Source: Dechloromonas sp. Dech2017 (GTDB lineage: Bacteria; Pseudomonadota; Gammaproteobacteria; Burkholderiales; Rhodocyclaceae). Taken from it: 64,000 nucleotides of DNA. Location: contig SSXW01000003.1 of the NCBI GenBank assembly GCA_009469585.1, positions 228,850 through 292,849 of the forward strand, written 5' to 3'. The translations under genes and the position numbers were made by a program. This document shows, in pieces, positions 30,106 to 37,688 of this stretch; positions within the stretch are counted from its first letter, which is position 1; each line of letters begins with the position of its first letter. The notes beneath the pieces were generated by a model that saw nothing but the letters and a program-made list of their open reading frames with translations, ran no database searches and was not told where the DNA came from.

Positions 30106-30145
30106 CCGCGCGCAGGATCAAAAAACACATAAAAGGTTAACAGCA

Positions 30146-30328
30146 ATGAACGTCAAGGTTCACTATCGCATCACCCAGGACCGCGCCGGTATTCCACAGG
30201 ATTATGCCGGTGCGCGTCGTTTTGTCGCCAACGAAGGCCAGGCCATCGAAGACATGGTGAAAACCGAGTTGGCGGCGGACTATCAGATTCCGGTCAGCCC
30301 CGTCGAAATCTGCCGTATCGAGCACTAG
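30146..30328 (+). CDS. hypothetical 60-residue protein
   Basis: The protein MNVKVHYRITQDRAGIPQDY... is short, soluble and slightly acidic. It has no recognised domain. AAAAGG precedes the ATG at good spacing, and a plausible promoter is upstream, which supports a real gene. It ends four bases into the convergent neighbour. Its position among molybdenum/tungsten cofactor genes may be incidental. Confidence 0.6.
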   Translation: MNVKVHYRITQDRAGIPQDYAGARRFVANEGQAIEDMVKTELAADYQIPVSPVEICRIEH

Positions 30329-30588
30329 CCGCCACCGCGCAGGGTCGCCCGGTCGACTTGCGCCAGCAGCTTCCGGGCCGCTGCTTCATCGCCGGCTCGT
30401 ACGGCGATGTCGACGTGCAGCGTGGCGAGTTGCAAGGCGCCAATTTGTCTGGGTTTTTCGCTGCGCAGCGCGAAATACAGTTGGGTGCCACCGGCTGTCA
30501 GGCAGAGTCCGCCTTCCTCCTCGCTGACGCAGCCGGGAAAGGCATGAGCCAAGGCCCGCCGAAATTCGGCGGGCGTGCTGTTCATCAT
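30325..30588 (-). CDS. hypothetical protein downstream of moaD-like gene
   Basis: The protein is about 87 residues, starting MMNSTPAEFRRALAHAFPGC. It contains GGTQLYFALRSEKPRQIGALQLATLHV and RAGDEAAARKLLAQVDRATLRGG. I do not recognise the family. The start is uncertain: GTG or TTG codons near 30630-30636 would overlap the MoaD-like gene. It follows the MoaD-like gene on the same strand and probably belongs to the aor operon, perhaps as a cofactor-insertion accessory. Confidence 0.6.
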   Translation of the reverse strand: MMNSTPAEFRRALAHAFPGCVSEEEGGLCLTAGGTQLYFALRSEKPRQIGALQLATLHVDIAVRAGDEAAARKLLAQVDRATLRGGG

Positions 30589-30622
30589 ACGGGCCCGGCT
30601 GTTGCTCCAGGGCAGCGACGTA

Positions 30623-30874
30623 TCAGCCACCGGCAATCGGTGGCCAGACAGCCAGCACGTCGCCGTCGTGCAAGGCCGTGAGGGGCCGCTCGTCGGTCGG
30701 TATGAAGGTGCCGTTCACCAGCACCAGGTGCGTCAGCCTGGTCGGTAGGCTGAACGGTTGCAATGCCGCGCTGACCGTCGTGCCTTCGGCGAGATCAATG
30801 TCCACCCGGTTGGATTTGCTGCCGGGTGGCAGGTAGTCGCTCAAGGTCGCATAGAGCTTGACGGTCAGGCGCAT
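30623..30874 (-). CDS. MoaD/ThiS-family sulfur-carrier protein
   Basis: The 83-residue ubiquitin-like protein starts MRLTVKLYATLSDYLPPG and ends VWPPIAGG, the Gly-Gly tail that is thiocarboxylated. MoaD donates sulfur in molybdopterin synthesis. Copies linked to aldehyde:ferredoxin oxidoreductase genes are thought to serve the tungsten pterin cofactor. It starts 11 bases after the FAD-protein gene, so it is part of the aor operon. Confidence 0.85.
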   Translation of the reverse strand: MRLTVKLYATLSDYLPPGSKSNRVDIDLAEGTTVSAALQPFSLPTRLTHLVLVNGTFIPTDERPLTALHDGDVLAVWPPIAGG

Positions 30875-30885
30875 CAAATCAACCA

Positions 30886-32145
30886 CTAACTGTTCGGGCG
30901 CTGGCAGGCGATGTAGGCCTCGGCGAAACGGGTCGGCGTTTCCAGGAGCCTTTCCTTCCAGGCGCCCAGCCGGGTCTTGCCCTGAATCAGGCCGCGCAGG
31001 GCGCCGACATGTTCGGTCAGCCCGACCGAGGTCGCGCCGACTAGCACGTCCCCGGAAAACTGCAAGCTGATGTAGCGGCCGTTGGCCTCGTCGGCCCGTT
31101 CGACGCCGTCGCCCCCGGGTACGCCCTGCCATTCGCCGAAAGACGACGAGATCATCCCCATCGAATCGAGTACGTTGATGGCCAGTACGCCCTTCATGCG
31201 CGCTGCGCCAGTCACCTGGCCGCTGGCCATGTTGAGGGCGGCGACGCGGGCCTGGTCGGCGGCGTTGGGCTGGATGGCAGAAACCAGGTGGCGGCCGGAA
31301 AAGAGATCGGGGGCCTCGGCCACGTCGCCGGCCGCGTAGATGCCGGGTACGGAGGTCTGCATGGTGTCGTCCACCAGGACGCCCTTGGCGACGTGCACTG
31401 CCGTGCCTTCAAGAAAGCCGATATTGGGCGCGACGCCGGCGGCGACGATGAGCAGGTCGCAGTCGAGCCGTTCACCGGTACTCAATACCACGGTCAACGG
31501 CGAATTCTGGCCTTTTTCGATAAATTCGACGCCGGCCTGGGTGACGACCTTGACGCCCTGTTTTTCGACCCAGCGCTTGATCATGCCACCGGCTTCTGGT
31601 GTCATCATGCGCGGCACCATGCGGTCACCCATTTCGACAACGGTCAGCTGCACGCCGCGCTTGACCAGCGCTTCCATGATGATGCAGCCGATGAAACCGG
31701 CGCCGAGCTGTACCACGCGCCCGCCGCGCGTGGCTCCCTGGGCTATGGCACGGGCATCCTCGAGCGTCCAGCAGGTTTGCACCTCGGGCCGGTCGACGCC
31801 CGGGATGGGCGGGCGTACCGGGTGCGAACCGGTGGCGATCAGCAGGCGGTCGTAGTTTTCGCTGTGCCCATCATCGAACAGGAGGGTGCGATTGTCGGTG
31901 TTGAGCGCCACGGCCCGCCCGCGAAGCTCGCGGATGTTCAGCCTGGCGAAATGATCGGCCGATTTGCGCAGATAAGTACCCGACTCGTCGATGTTACCTT
32001 CCAGTAGATACGGAATGGCCATCCGCGAATAGGGTGGCTCGGCTTCGTTGCCGACCAGTACGATCTCGTCTTGCGGTGCGGCCCGGCGCAAGGTTTCGGC
32101 GGCGACCACGCCGGCCGGCCCATTACCCAGAATGATGTGTTTCAT
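30886..32145 (-). CDS. aorC: FAD/NAD-dependent oxidoreductase subunit of aldehyde oxidoreductase
   Basis: The 419-residue flavoprotein has an N-terminal FAD site (LGNGPAGVVAAETLRR), an NAD site (VVQLGAGFIGCIIMEAL) and a second FAD motif (VPGIYAAGDVAEA). It resembles the NADH-dependent FAD subunit AorC of the tungsten AOR of Aromatoleum aromaticum, which passes electrons to NAD. The gene follows the catalytic subunit after a hairpin. The assignment depends on that gene order. A NirB-type reductase alone would be the alternative. Motif copy 12 lies within. Confidence 0.8.
   Translation of the reverse strand: MKHIILGNGPAGVVAAETLRRAAPQDEIVLVGNEAEPPYSRMAIPYLLEGNIDESGTYLRKSADHFARLNIRELRGRAVALNTDNRTLLFDDGHSENYDRLLIATGSHPVRPPIPGVDRPEVQTCWTLEDARAIAQGATRGGRVVQLGAGFIGCIIMEALVKRGVQLTVVEMGDRMVPRMMTPEAGGMIKRWVEKQGVKVVTQAGVEFIEKGQNSPLTVVLSTGERLDCDLLIVAAGVAPNIGFLEGTAVHVAKGVLVDDTMQTSVPGIYAAGDVAEAPDLFSGRHLVSAIQPNAADQARVAALNMASGQVTGAARMKGVLAINVLDSMGMISSSFGEWQGVPGGDGVERADEANGRYISLQFSGDVLVGATSVGLTEHVGALRGLIQGKTRLGAWKERLLETPTRFAEAYIACQRPNS
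31487..31520 (+). repeat. dispersed uptake-like motif, copy 12
   Basis: Plus strand: TACCACGGTCAAC, GGCG, AATT, CTGGCC, TTTTT, CGA. The core is weaker (ACCA for GCTG) but the tract spacing is kept. It is antisense in aorC. Confidence 0.5.
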
Positions 32146-32163
32146 GTCTACTCTCCGACTGGG

Positions 32164-32200
32164 AAAGAAAAGCGGGGCGGCGCCCGGCGCGACCCCGCTT
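32164..32200 (-). terminator. attenuator-like hairpin between aorB and aorC
   Basis: On the minus strand AAGCGGGG (32200-32193) pairs with CCCCGCTT (32177-32170), with further GC pairing inside, and TTTCTTT follows. It could partly terminate transcription, lowering aorC relative to aorAB, or protect the upstream mRNA. Confidence 0.6.
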
Positions 32201-32217
32201 CCGTACGCTGGCGCCGA

Positions 32218-34065
32218 TTACAGGCCCAAGCGTTGTAGCGTCGCCGCTTCCGGCACGCCGTCCGGCGTCCAGCCGCGCAGCTTGTAGTACTCGGGTTTCA
32301 TCTGGTCGACGCCGTTGACCAGCCCCTTCGCTGGGCCGGTCTTGGCCGCCTCGGTCTTCAGGCGCGGTGGCAGGTCGTCGTCCTTGGCCGACAGGCCGGC
32401 GGCGAGGTTGAACTGGCGCTCCATGTTCCAGATGCGTTCGCCGACCAGATGGAGCTTGTCCATCGACCAGTCGCCTTCGCAGGCGGCCTGGATCTGCGGC
32501 TGCACGTCGGCCAGCGTCCATGCGAAACTGGTGAAGACGCAGATGCCAGCGGCGTCGAAGACGCCCGTTGCATCCTGGAAGGCCTTGACCAGTTCGGGCT
32601 TGCCTTCGGTGGTCAGCGGGTCGGTCTTGACCGGGATGCCAAGTACTTCGGAGGCCACGGTATAGCCGCGCAGGTGGCAGGCGCCGCGGTTGGAGGTCGC
32701 ATAAGCCAGCCCGATGCCCTGGATGCCGCGTGCGTCGTAAGCTGGGAATTCCTGGCTCTTGACGCTCATCGATAGCTCCGGCCGGCCATACTTCGCGCAC
32801 AGGCGGGCGCTACCCTGGCCGAGTTCCTTGCCGAAGCCTTCGCCGTGGGCCGTCATCTCGACCAACTTGCACAGCGCTTCGGCCGAGCCGAACGGGGCTT
32901 CGATGCCGATCTGCTCCTTGGTCAGGATGCCCAGTTCGTAGAGTTCCATGGCTGCCCCGACCGTGGTGCCGAAGGAAATCGGGTCCATGCCGTGCTCGTT
33001 GCACAGCAGGTTGGCGTATTGCAGCGCTTCCAGGTCGCCGACGCCGTTAGCCGCACCCAACGCCCAGGCCGCCTCGTATTCCAGGCCGCCGGAGGCACCC
33101 CAGTATTTCGGGCTGTTCTTGACGCTGAAGTGCGTCTCGTCAATCTTGGAAATGCGGCCGCAGGCGATGGTACAACCGAAGCAGGCGGCGTTGGTGACGA
33201 GGTGGGTCTTGCCGTCGGTCGGCCGTTTCTCGTGCATGGCTTCGGCCGAAATCTTGCCGGCCTCCTCGAACTGCACGTCGCGGTGGTTGCGGGTCGGCAG
33301 GGCGCCCATTTCGTTGATGACGTTCATCAGCACCTGGGTGCCGTACTTGGGCAGGCCTTGGCCGGTTACCGCGTTGTCGGCCAGCACTTTCTTGGCGGCT
33401 GTCGTCGCGGCCAGGAAGGCGGGAAAATCCTTGATGCCGGAAACGCCCTTGGTGCCGCGAATGGCGACGGCCTTGAGGTTCTTCGAACCCATCACGGCAC
33501 CGACGCCGGAGCGGCCGGCCGCCCGGTGCAGGTCATTTACAATGCAGGCGAACAAGGCCAGATTCTCGCCGGCGCCGCCGATCGAGCAGATGCGGGTGAG
33601 CGGGTCCTGGTGCAGGCGCTTGATGGTTTCCTCGGTTTCCCAGCAGGTCTTGCCCCACAGGTGGGCAGCATCGCGCAACTCGGCCTTGTCGTTCTCGATG
33701 AACAGGTACACCGGCTTGGGCGACTTGCCTTCGAAAATGATCATGTCCCAGCCGGCAAACTTCATTTCGGCACCGAAAAAGCCGCCGGAATTGGAGCAGG
33801 CGATGGCATTGGTCAACGCACCCTTGGTGACTACGGTGTAGCGGCCGCCGGTCGAGGCCATGGTGCCGGTCAGCGGGCCGGTGGACATGATCATCTTGTT
33901 GTCGGGCGACAGGGGGTCGACCTTGGGGTCGATTTCCTCGACCAGGTATTTTGAGGCCAGGCCGCGTGAGCCGAGATAATCGTTGGCCCAGGCCATGTTC
34001 AGCGGCTCGGGGGTGCAGGTGCCGGCGGTGAGGTTCACGCGCAGGACTTTACGGTTCCATCCCAT
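32218..34065 (-). CDS. aorB: tungsten-dependent aldehyde:ferredoxin oxidoreductase, catalytic subunit
   Basis: This 615-residue protein has the length and motifs of the AOR family. N-terminal MGWNRKVLRVNL is followed by the tungstopterin domain. [4Fe-4S] ligands are C295, C298 and C302 (CFGCTIAC) with distal C509 (DAAGICVFTSF). It oxidises aldehydes to acids, and in Aromatoleum it can also run the reverse reaction. It starts at 34065 with SD GAGGAG, 10 bases after aorA. The frame upstream is antisense/out of phase with aorA and is ignored. Confidence 0.93.
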   Translation of the reverse strand: MGWNRKVLRVNLTAGTCTPEPLNMAWANDYLGSRGLASKYLVEEIDPKVDPLSPDNKMIMSTGPLTGTMASTGGRYTVVTKGALTNAIACSNSGGFFGAEMKFAGWDMIIFEGKSPKPVYLFIENDKAELRDAAHLWGKTCWETEETIKRLHQDPLTRICSIGGAGENLALFACIVNDLHRAAGRSGVGAVMGSKNLKAVAIRGTKGVSGIKDFPAFLAATTAAKKVLADNAVTGQGLPKYGTQVLMNVINEMGALPTRNHRDVQFEEAGKISAEAMHEKRPTDGKTHLVTNAACFGCTIACGRISKIDETHFSVKNSPKYWGASGGLEYEAAWALGAANGVGDLEALQYANLLCNEHGMDPISFGTTVGAAMELYELGILTKEQIGIEAPFGSAEALCKLVEMTAHGEGFGKELGQGSARLCAKYGRPELSMSVKSQEFPAYDARGIQGIGLAYATSNRGACHLRGYTVASEVLGIPVKTDPLTTEGKPELVKAFQDATGVFDAAGICVFTSFAWTLADVQPQIQAACEGDWSMDKLHLVGERIWNMERQFNLAAGLSAKDDDLPPRLKTEAAKTGPAKGLVNGVDQMKPEYYKLRGWTPDGVPEAATLQRLGL

Positions 34066-34075
34066 GGTCTTCTCC

Positions 34076-34552
34076 TCAGGCTGCGACGGCGGCAGTGTTG
34101 GCCTTGGCGGCCCATGTGCGCATGCGGTCGAGGCCGGTCCAGTCGGCGTCGACATAGGTGATCGCTCCAGTCGGACAGGCGCTGGCGCATTTCGGATCAC
34201 CGCCGCACAGGTCGCATTTCTGGACCTTGCCGACGTCGGTCATGTAATTGACTGTCCCGAACGGACAGGCAATGGTGCATACCTTGCAGCCGACGCAGGT
34301 GGCTTCCTTGACCACCTTGGCGCCGGTGGCGGCGTCGATGACGATGGCTTCGACCGGGCAGGAGTTCATGCACCAGGCGTCGGCACACTGCGTGCAGGTA
34401 TAGGGCACCTTGCGGCCTTCATGTTCGAAATCGAAGACCTTGATCCGGGATTTTGACGGGTTGATGGCGCCGGTGTGCTCGAAAGAGCAGGCCATCTCGC
34501 ACTGCAGGCATCCGGTACATTTGGCCGGATCGATGTGAAGCGACTTCTGCAT
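34076..34552 (-). CDS. aorA: ferredoxin-like electron-transfer subunit of aldehyde oxidoreductase
   Basis: The 158-residue protein has four [4Fe-4S] motifs: CTGCLQCEMAC, CTQCADAWC, CVGCKVCTIAC and CDLCGGDPKC. It matches the AorA polyferredoxin of Aromatoleum, where AorA stacks into filaments that carry electrons from several AorB units to one AorC. The ATG at 34552 has SD GGAGGAG. Extension upstream to 34639 is not needed. It heads the aorABC-moaD unit. Confidence 0.88.
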   Translation of the reverse strand: MQKSLHIDPAKCTGCLQCEMACSFEHTGAINPSKSRIKVFDFEHEGRKVPYTCTQCADAWCMNSCPVEAIVIDAATGAKVVKEATCVGCKVCTIACPFGTVNYMTDVGKVQKCDLCGGDPKCASACPTGAITYVDADWTGLDRMRTWAAKANTAAVAA

Positions 34553-34700
34553 GGTGTCTCCTCCATGAAGTAGGGTTTGTCGCGAATTGGTAAAATATTG
34601 GCGATCGTGCGGCAGCACGTCGCACAAATAGTCCGGCAAATTCGCCGCTATGTCATGCGGCGCTGCATCATTTTTTCTGGCGCGCCTGGTGGCGAACGCT

Positions 34701-35195
34701 TCAGCCTCGTTGCACGACCCGCTTCGAGGTTTTGCTGACGGCGCCGTGGCCGGTGTCGAAGTGCACCATGAAATAGGTTTCGTCCATCGGTGGCAGGCCT
34801 TCGATGCGCCATTCCCAGATTTCTTCGCGTAAGTTGTCGAACACCGATTTCGATCCGGGGGCGCCCAGTCGCCGTCGCACGTCGTCCTTGCTCATGCCGG
34901 GAAGAATGCTGGCATATCTGGCGTCGTTCAGCACCTGCTCGACCTTGCTGACGACATGATCAGTTCCGAAGGTGATCATGTGGCACTCGGTGCCGCTCGG
35001 CTGGCGGTTGTATTCCCAGGTTGCGGTGCCATCGTCGTTCCAGTGGATGAAGCTGGGTTCACCCATACGCTGGCGGACCTCGGCCTGCGTGGTGAGACCG
35101 GGCTTGATTTCCTGCAGGTTGACATAGTCGCAGGCGGGCAGGGCCGCGGCGACGATCGCCGTGGCGGCGGCAGTGATCCAGGTGGGCAGTTTCAT
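34701..35195 (-). CDS. BamE/SmpA-like outer-membrane lipoprotein
   Basis: This 164-residue lipoprotein has its lipobox at AAALPAC. It has two BamE-like repeats, each starting with a PGL/M-(S/T)-x-(D/E)-VRxRxG pattern: GLTTQAEVRQRMGEPSFIHW and GMSKDDVRRRLGAPG. Single-domain BamE stabilises the BAM complex. This tandem form is a paralogue whose client is unknown. The gap to aorA (148 bases) holds no clear signal. Confidence 0.8.
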   Translation of the reverse strand: MKLPTWITAAATAIVAAALPACDYVNLQEIKPGLTTQAEVRQRMGEPSFIHWNDDGTATWEYNRQPSGTECHMITFGTDHVVSKVEQVLNDARYASILPGMSKDDVRRRLGAPGSKSVFDNLREEIWEWRIEGLPPMDETYFMVHFDTGHGAVSKTSKRVVQRG

Positions 35196-35275
35196 GCGGG
35201 CTCCGGGTTCGGGGGAACCAGTTTACGCTTTTCCCGGCTTCCTTTCATAATATCGGCCTATGCTAATTTTCGGAT

Positions 35276-35674
35276 ATGGCCATGCAGCACCTCGATCCTC
35301 TCGCCGCCCACGCGCTGCTCAAGCACGACGGAAAAGCCCTGTTGATCGATTGCCGGACGGAAATCGAGCACATGTACGTCGGCCACCCGGTCGGCGCCGA
35401 GCATGTGGCCTGGCAGGAAGCGCCGGACTGGGAGATCGACCCGGACTTCGCCGGCAAGGTTAAGCGCCTGGTCAGTGGCGACCTGGAGCGACCGGTGCTG
35501 CTCATCTGCCGCAGCGGCCATCGCTCGATCTACGCCGCCGACGCCCTCGAGGCGGCGGGATTCACCCGGGTCATCAACGTGCTGGAAGGTTTCGAGGGGC
35601 CGCTCGACGACGATTATCACCGCGGCACGCAAGGCGGCTGGCGCTACCGCGGCCTGCCCTGGCAGCAATCCTGA
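35276..35674 (+). CDS. rhodanese-like sulfurtransferase
   Basis: The 132-residue single-domain rhodanese has the active-site loop CRSGHRS, whose Cys carries the persulfide, and the N-terminal LLIDCRTEIEH. No signal peptide is seen, so it is cytoplasmic. It may feed sulfur to cofactor synthesis or detoxify thiols, and nothing in the context fixes the role. It is transcribed divergently from the BamE-like gene and convergently to comM. Confidence 0.88.
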   Translation: MAMQHLDPLAAHALLKHDGKALLIDCRTEIEHMYVGHPVGAEHVAWQEAPDWEIDPDFAGKVKRLVSGDLERPVLLICRSGHRSIYAADALEAAGFTRVINVLEGFEGPLDDDYHRGTQGGWRYRGLPWQQS

Positions 35675-35701
35675 TCGGCCCGCGGCGCTGAGCGCCGGCC
35701 G

Positions 35702-37198
35702 TCAGGCGCCGGCGAAGCGCCGGTACTGGATAGCCTCGGCGACATGGGCGGCGCCGATCGTCTCGCTGCCGGCCAGGTCGGCGATGGTCCGCGCCACCTT
35801 GAGGATGCGGTGCCAGGCGCGGGCCGACAGGTCGAGCCGGGCCGTCGCCTGGCGCAGCAGCTGGCTGCCGGCCGCGTCAGGCTGGCAACTGCCGTCGACT
35901 TCCTTGCTGCTCAGGCGGGCATTGGGCCGGCCCTGGCGGGCCTGCTGCCGGGCCTGGGCCCGTTCGACGCGTTCCCGTACCGCGGCCGACGATTCGCCGT
36001 CGGCCTGCCCGGCCAGCGCCTCGGCCGGCAGGGCCGGGACTTCGATGATCAGGTCGAGGCGGTCGAGGAAGGGGCCGGACAGCTTGCCGCGATAGCGGGC
36101 CACCTGATCCGGCGTGCACCGGCATTTGTTGCTGCCGTGCCCGAGAAAGCCGCAGGGGCAGGGATTCATCGCCGCCACCAGCTGGAACTCGGCCGGGAAT
36201 TCGGCGTGGCGGGCCGCCCGGGCGATGTGGATGCGCCCGCTCTCCAGCGGCTCGCGCAGGGTTTCCAGCACCTTGCGGTCGAATTCCGGCAGCTCGTCGA
36301 GAAACAGGATGCCCTGGTGGGCCAGGCTGATTTCGCCGGGGCGCGGCGGGTTGCCGCCACCGACCAGGGCGACCGCCGACGCCGTATGGTGCGGCTGGCG
36401 GTAGGGCCGGTGGCCGAAGGCCTCGGGCCGGAACTGGCCGACCAGCGACAGCACGGCGGCCGAAGCCTGGGCCGCTTCGCCCTGCAGCATCGGCATCAGG
36501 CCGGGCAGGCGGGCGGCCAGCATCGATTTGCCGGAACCGGGCGGGCCGACCATCAATAAAGAATGTTGTCCAGCCGCGGCGATTTCCAGCGCCCGCTTGG
36601 CCTGGGTCTGGCCGCGCACTTCGGAGAGATCTGCAAAAATTGGCCGATTTTTCCCGTCGACCGCAGCAGTCGCCTCAGGGAGCGTTTCGCGTCCGGCCAG
36701 ATGGGCGCAGACGCCCAACAGCGAGCGGGCGGCGAGGATGTGCAGGGCGCCGGTCAGGGCCGCCTCGCGGGCGCTTTCCTCGGGCAGGACGAAGGTCCTG
36801 CCCTGGTTTCGCGTCTGCAGGGCCATGGCCAGCGCGCCACGGATCGGGCGCAGTTCGCCGGACAGCGACAGTTCGCCGGCAAACTCGTGGTCGGCCAGCG
36901 CCGGGGCCGGAATCTGGCCGCTGGCGGCGAGGATGCCGAGGGCGATGGGCAGGTCGAAGCGGCCCGACTCCTTGGGCAGGTCGGCCGGCGCCAGGTTGAC
37001 GGTGATCCGCTTGGCAGGAAATTCGAAACCGGAATTGACGATGGCCGCCCGCACCCGGTCACGGGCTTCCTTGACTTCGGTGTCGGGCAGACCAACCAGC
37101 GTGAAGCTTGGCAAGCCGCTGGCCAGGTGCGCCTCGACGACGACCGGCGGGGCGCTCAGGCCATCCAGCCCGCGGCTGTGGGCGATGGCCAGCGCCAT
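35702..37198 (-). CDS. comM: Mg-chelatase-like helicase of natural transformation
   Basis: The 498-residue ComM/YifB-type AAA+ protein has an N-terminal Lon-like domain (SRGLDGLSAPPVVVEAHLASGLP, DTEVKEARDRVRAAIVNSGF), Walker A GPPGSGKSMLA near residue 220, Walker B FLDELPEF, and the Cys-rich segment NPCPCGFLGHGSNKCRC. In Vibrio ComM is a branch-migration helicase that extends incoming DNA during recombination. The gene is intact and starts six bases after the ubiK stop. It carries motif copy 13. Confidence 0.92.
   Translation of the reverse strand: MALAIAHSRGLDGLSAPPVVVEAHLASGLPSFTLVGLPDTEVKEARDRVRAAIVNSGFEFPAKRITVNLAPADLPKESGRFDLPIALGILAASGQIPAPALADHEFAGELSLSGELRPIRGALAMALQTRNQGRTFVLPEESAREAALTGALHILAARSLLGVCAHLAGRETLPEATAAVDGKNRPIFADLSEVRGQTQAKRALEIAAAGQHSLLMVGPPGSGKSMLAARLPGLMPMLQGEAAQASAAVLSLVGQFRPEAFGHRPYRQPHHTASAVALVGGGNPPRPGEISLAHQGILFLDELPEFDRKVLETLREPLESGRIHIARAARHAEFPAEFQLVAAMNPCPCGFLGHGSNKCRCTPDQVARYRGKLSGPFLDRLDLIIEVPALPAEALAGQADGESSAAVRERVERAQARQQARQGRPNARLSSKEVDGSCQPDAAGSQLLRQATARLDLSARAWHRILKVARTIADLAGSETIGAAHVAEAIQYRRFAGA
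36633..36670 (-). repeat. dispersed uptake-like motif, copy 13 (in comM)
   Basis: Minus strand: ACTGCTGCGGTCGAC, GGG, AAAAAT, CGGCC, AATTTTT, G. It is a near-consensus copy encoding AAVDGKNRPIFADL in ComM. Confidence 0.78.
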
Positions 37199-37204
37199 GC
37201 GGGC

Positions 37205-37447
37205 TTATTGACCGCTGCGGGCTTTTTCCAGGGCCTCGACGCGACTTTCGAGAGCCTGGAGCTTTTCGCGGGTGCGGGCCAGGACCTGGGCCTGGATGTC
37301 GAATTCCTCGCGGGTGACCAGGTCGAGCTTGGCGAACATGCCGCTGATCATCGCCTTGGCATTTTTCTCGATGTCCTTGGCCGGCGAGTTGGCGAACAGG
37401 GCGCTCATCTTGGCGCTGAAATCTTCCAGGGTTTTCGGGTCAAGCAT
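37205..37447 (-). CDS. ubiK: ubiquinone biosynthesis accessory factor
   Basis: This 80-residue protein begins MLDPKTLEDFSAKMSALFANSPAKDIEKN and ends in a coiled coil (EKLQALESRVEALEKARSGQ), the BMFP/UbiK pattern. UbiK helps the soluble Ubi complex under oxic conditions. SD GAGGAAG precedes the ATG. It is paired with comM, a common arrangement in betaproteobacteria. Confidence 0.88.
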   Translation of the reverse strand: MLDPKTLEDFSAKMSALFANSPAKDIEKNAKAMISGMFAKLDLVTREEFDIQAQVLARTREKLQALESRVEALEKARSGQ

Positions 37448-37508
37448 GGTCTTCCTCCGTGATGAGCCAGTTTAGCACAGCCCGATTTCCGGGCGTTTTT
37501 CCCATTTT

Positions 37509-37523
37509 GCCCACCGGTGGTGC
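37509..37523. promoter_or_regulatory. possible NtrC site 1
   Basis: GCCCACCGGTGGTGC resembles the NtrC half-site pair GCACC-N5-GGTGC with two mismatches. Its centre is 31 bases from site 2, three helical turns. Confidence 0.4.
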
Positions 37524-37539
37524 GTAACAGTCTGTAACC

Positions 37540-37554
37540 GCACAGCATTGGTGC
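37540..37554. promoter_or_regulatory. possible NtrC site 2
   Basis: GCACAGCATTGGTGC matches GCACC-N5-GGTGC with one mismatch. It lies about 100 bases upstream of the expected start of transcription, a normal enhancer distance. Confidence 0.5.
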
Positions 37555-37594
37555 GTTGACTGCATTGTCGACTTTATTTTTTGTTGCCAATTAC

Positions 37595-37608
37595 TTGATT
37601 TCCATCAA
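37595..37608. promoter_or_regulatory. FNR/Anr box
   Basis: TTGATTTCCATCAA is a perfect FNR consensus (TTGAT-N4-ATCAA). It is centred about 42 bases upstream of 37643, the position expected for class II activation, and just upstream of the sigma54-like elements. Confidence 0.6.
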
Positions 37609-37618
37609 GAATATCTTC

Positions 37619-37634
37619 TGGCACGGCTTCTGCT
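37619..37634 (+). promoter_or_regulatory. sigma54-type promoter for porin-glnK-amtB
   Basis: TGGCAC, GGCTT, CTGCT fits the -24/-12 pattern with one mismatch and correct spacing. It would start transcription near 37646, about 43 bases before the porin ATG. Confidence 0.55.
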
Positions 37635-37688
37635 ATTGCTGTGCTGGACAACTTTTTTATTTTTATATCAACTTTGCAGGAGAGAACG

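Noticed and set aside
37620..37688. Porin start at 37641 (MLDNFF...)
   Set aside because: ATG 37689 has a good SD and is followed by a normal signal peptide. The earlier start would place charged residues and the SD inside the protein.
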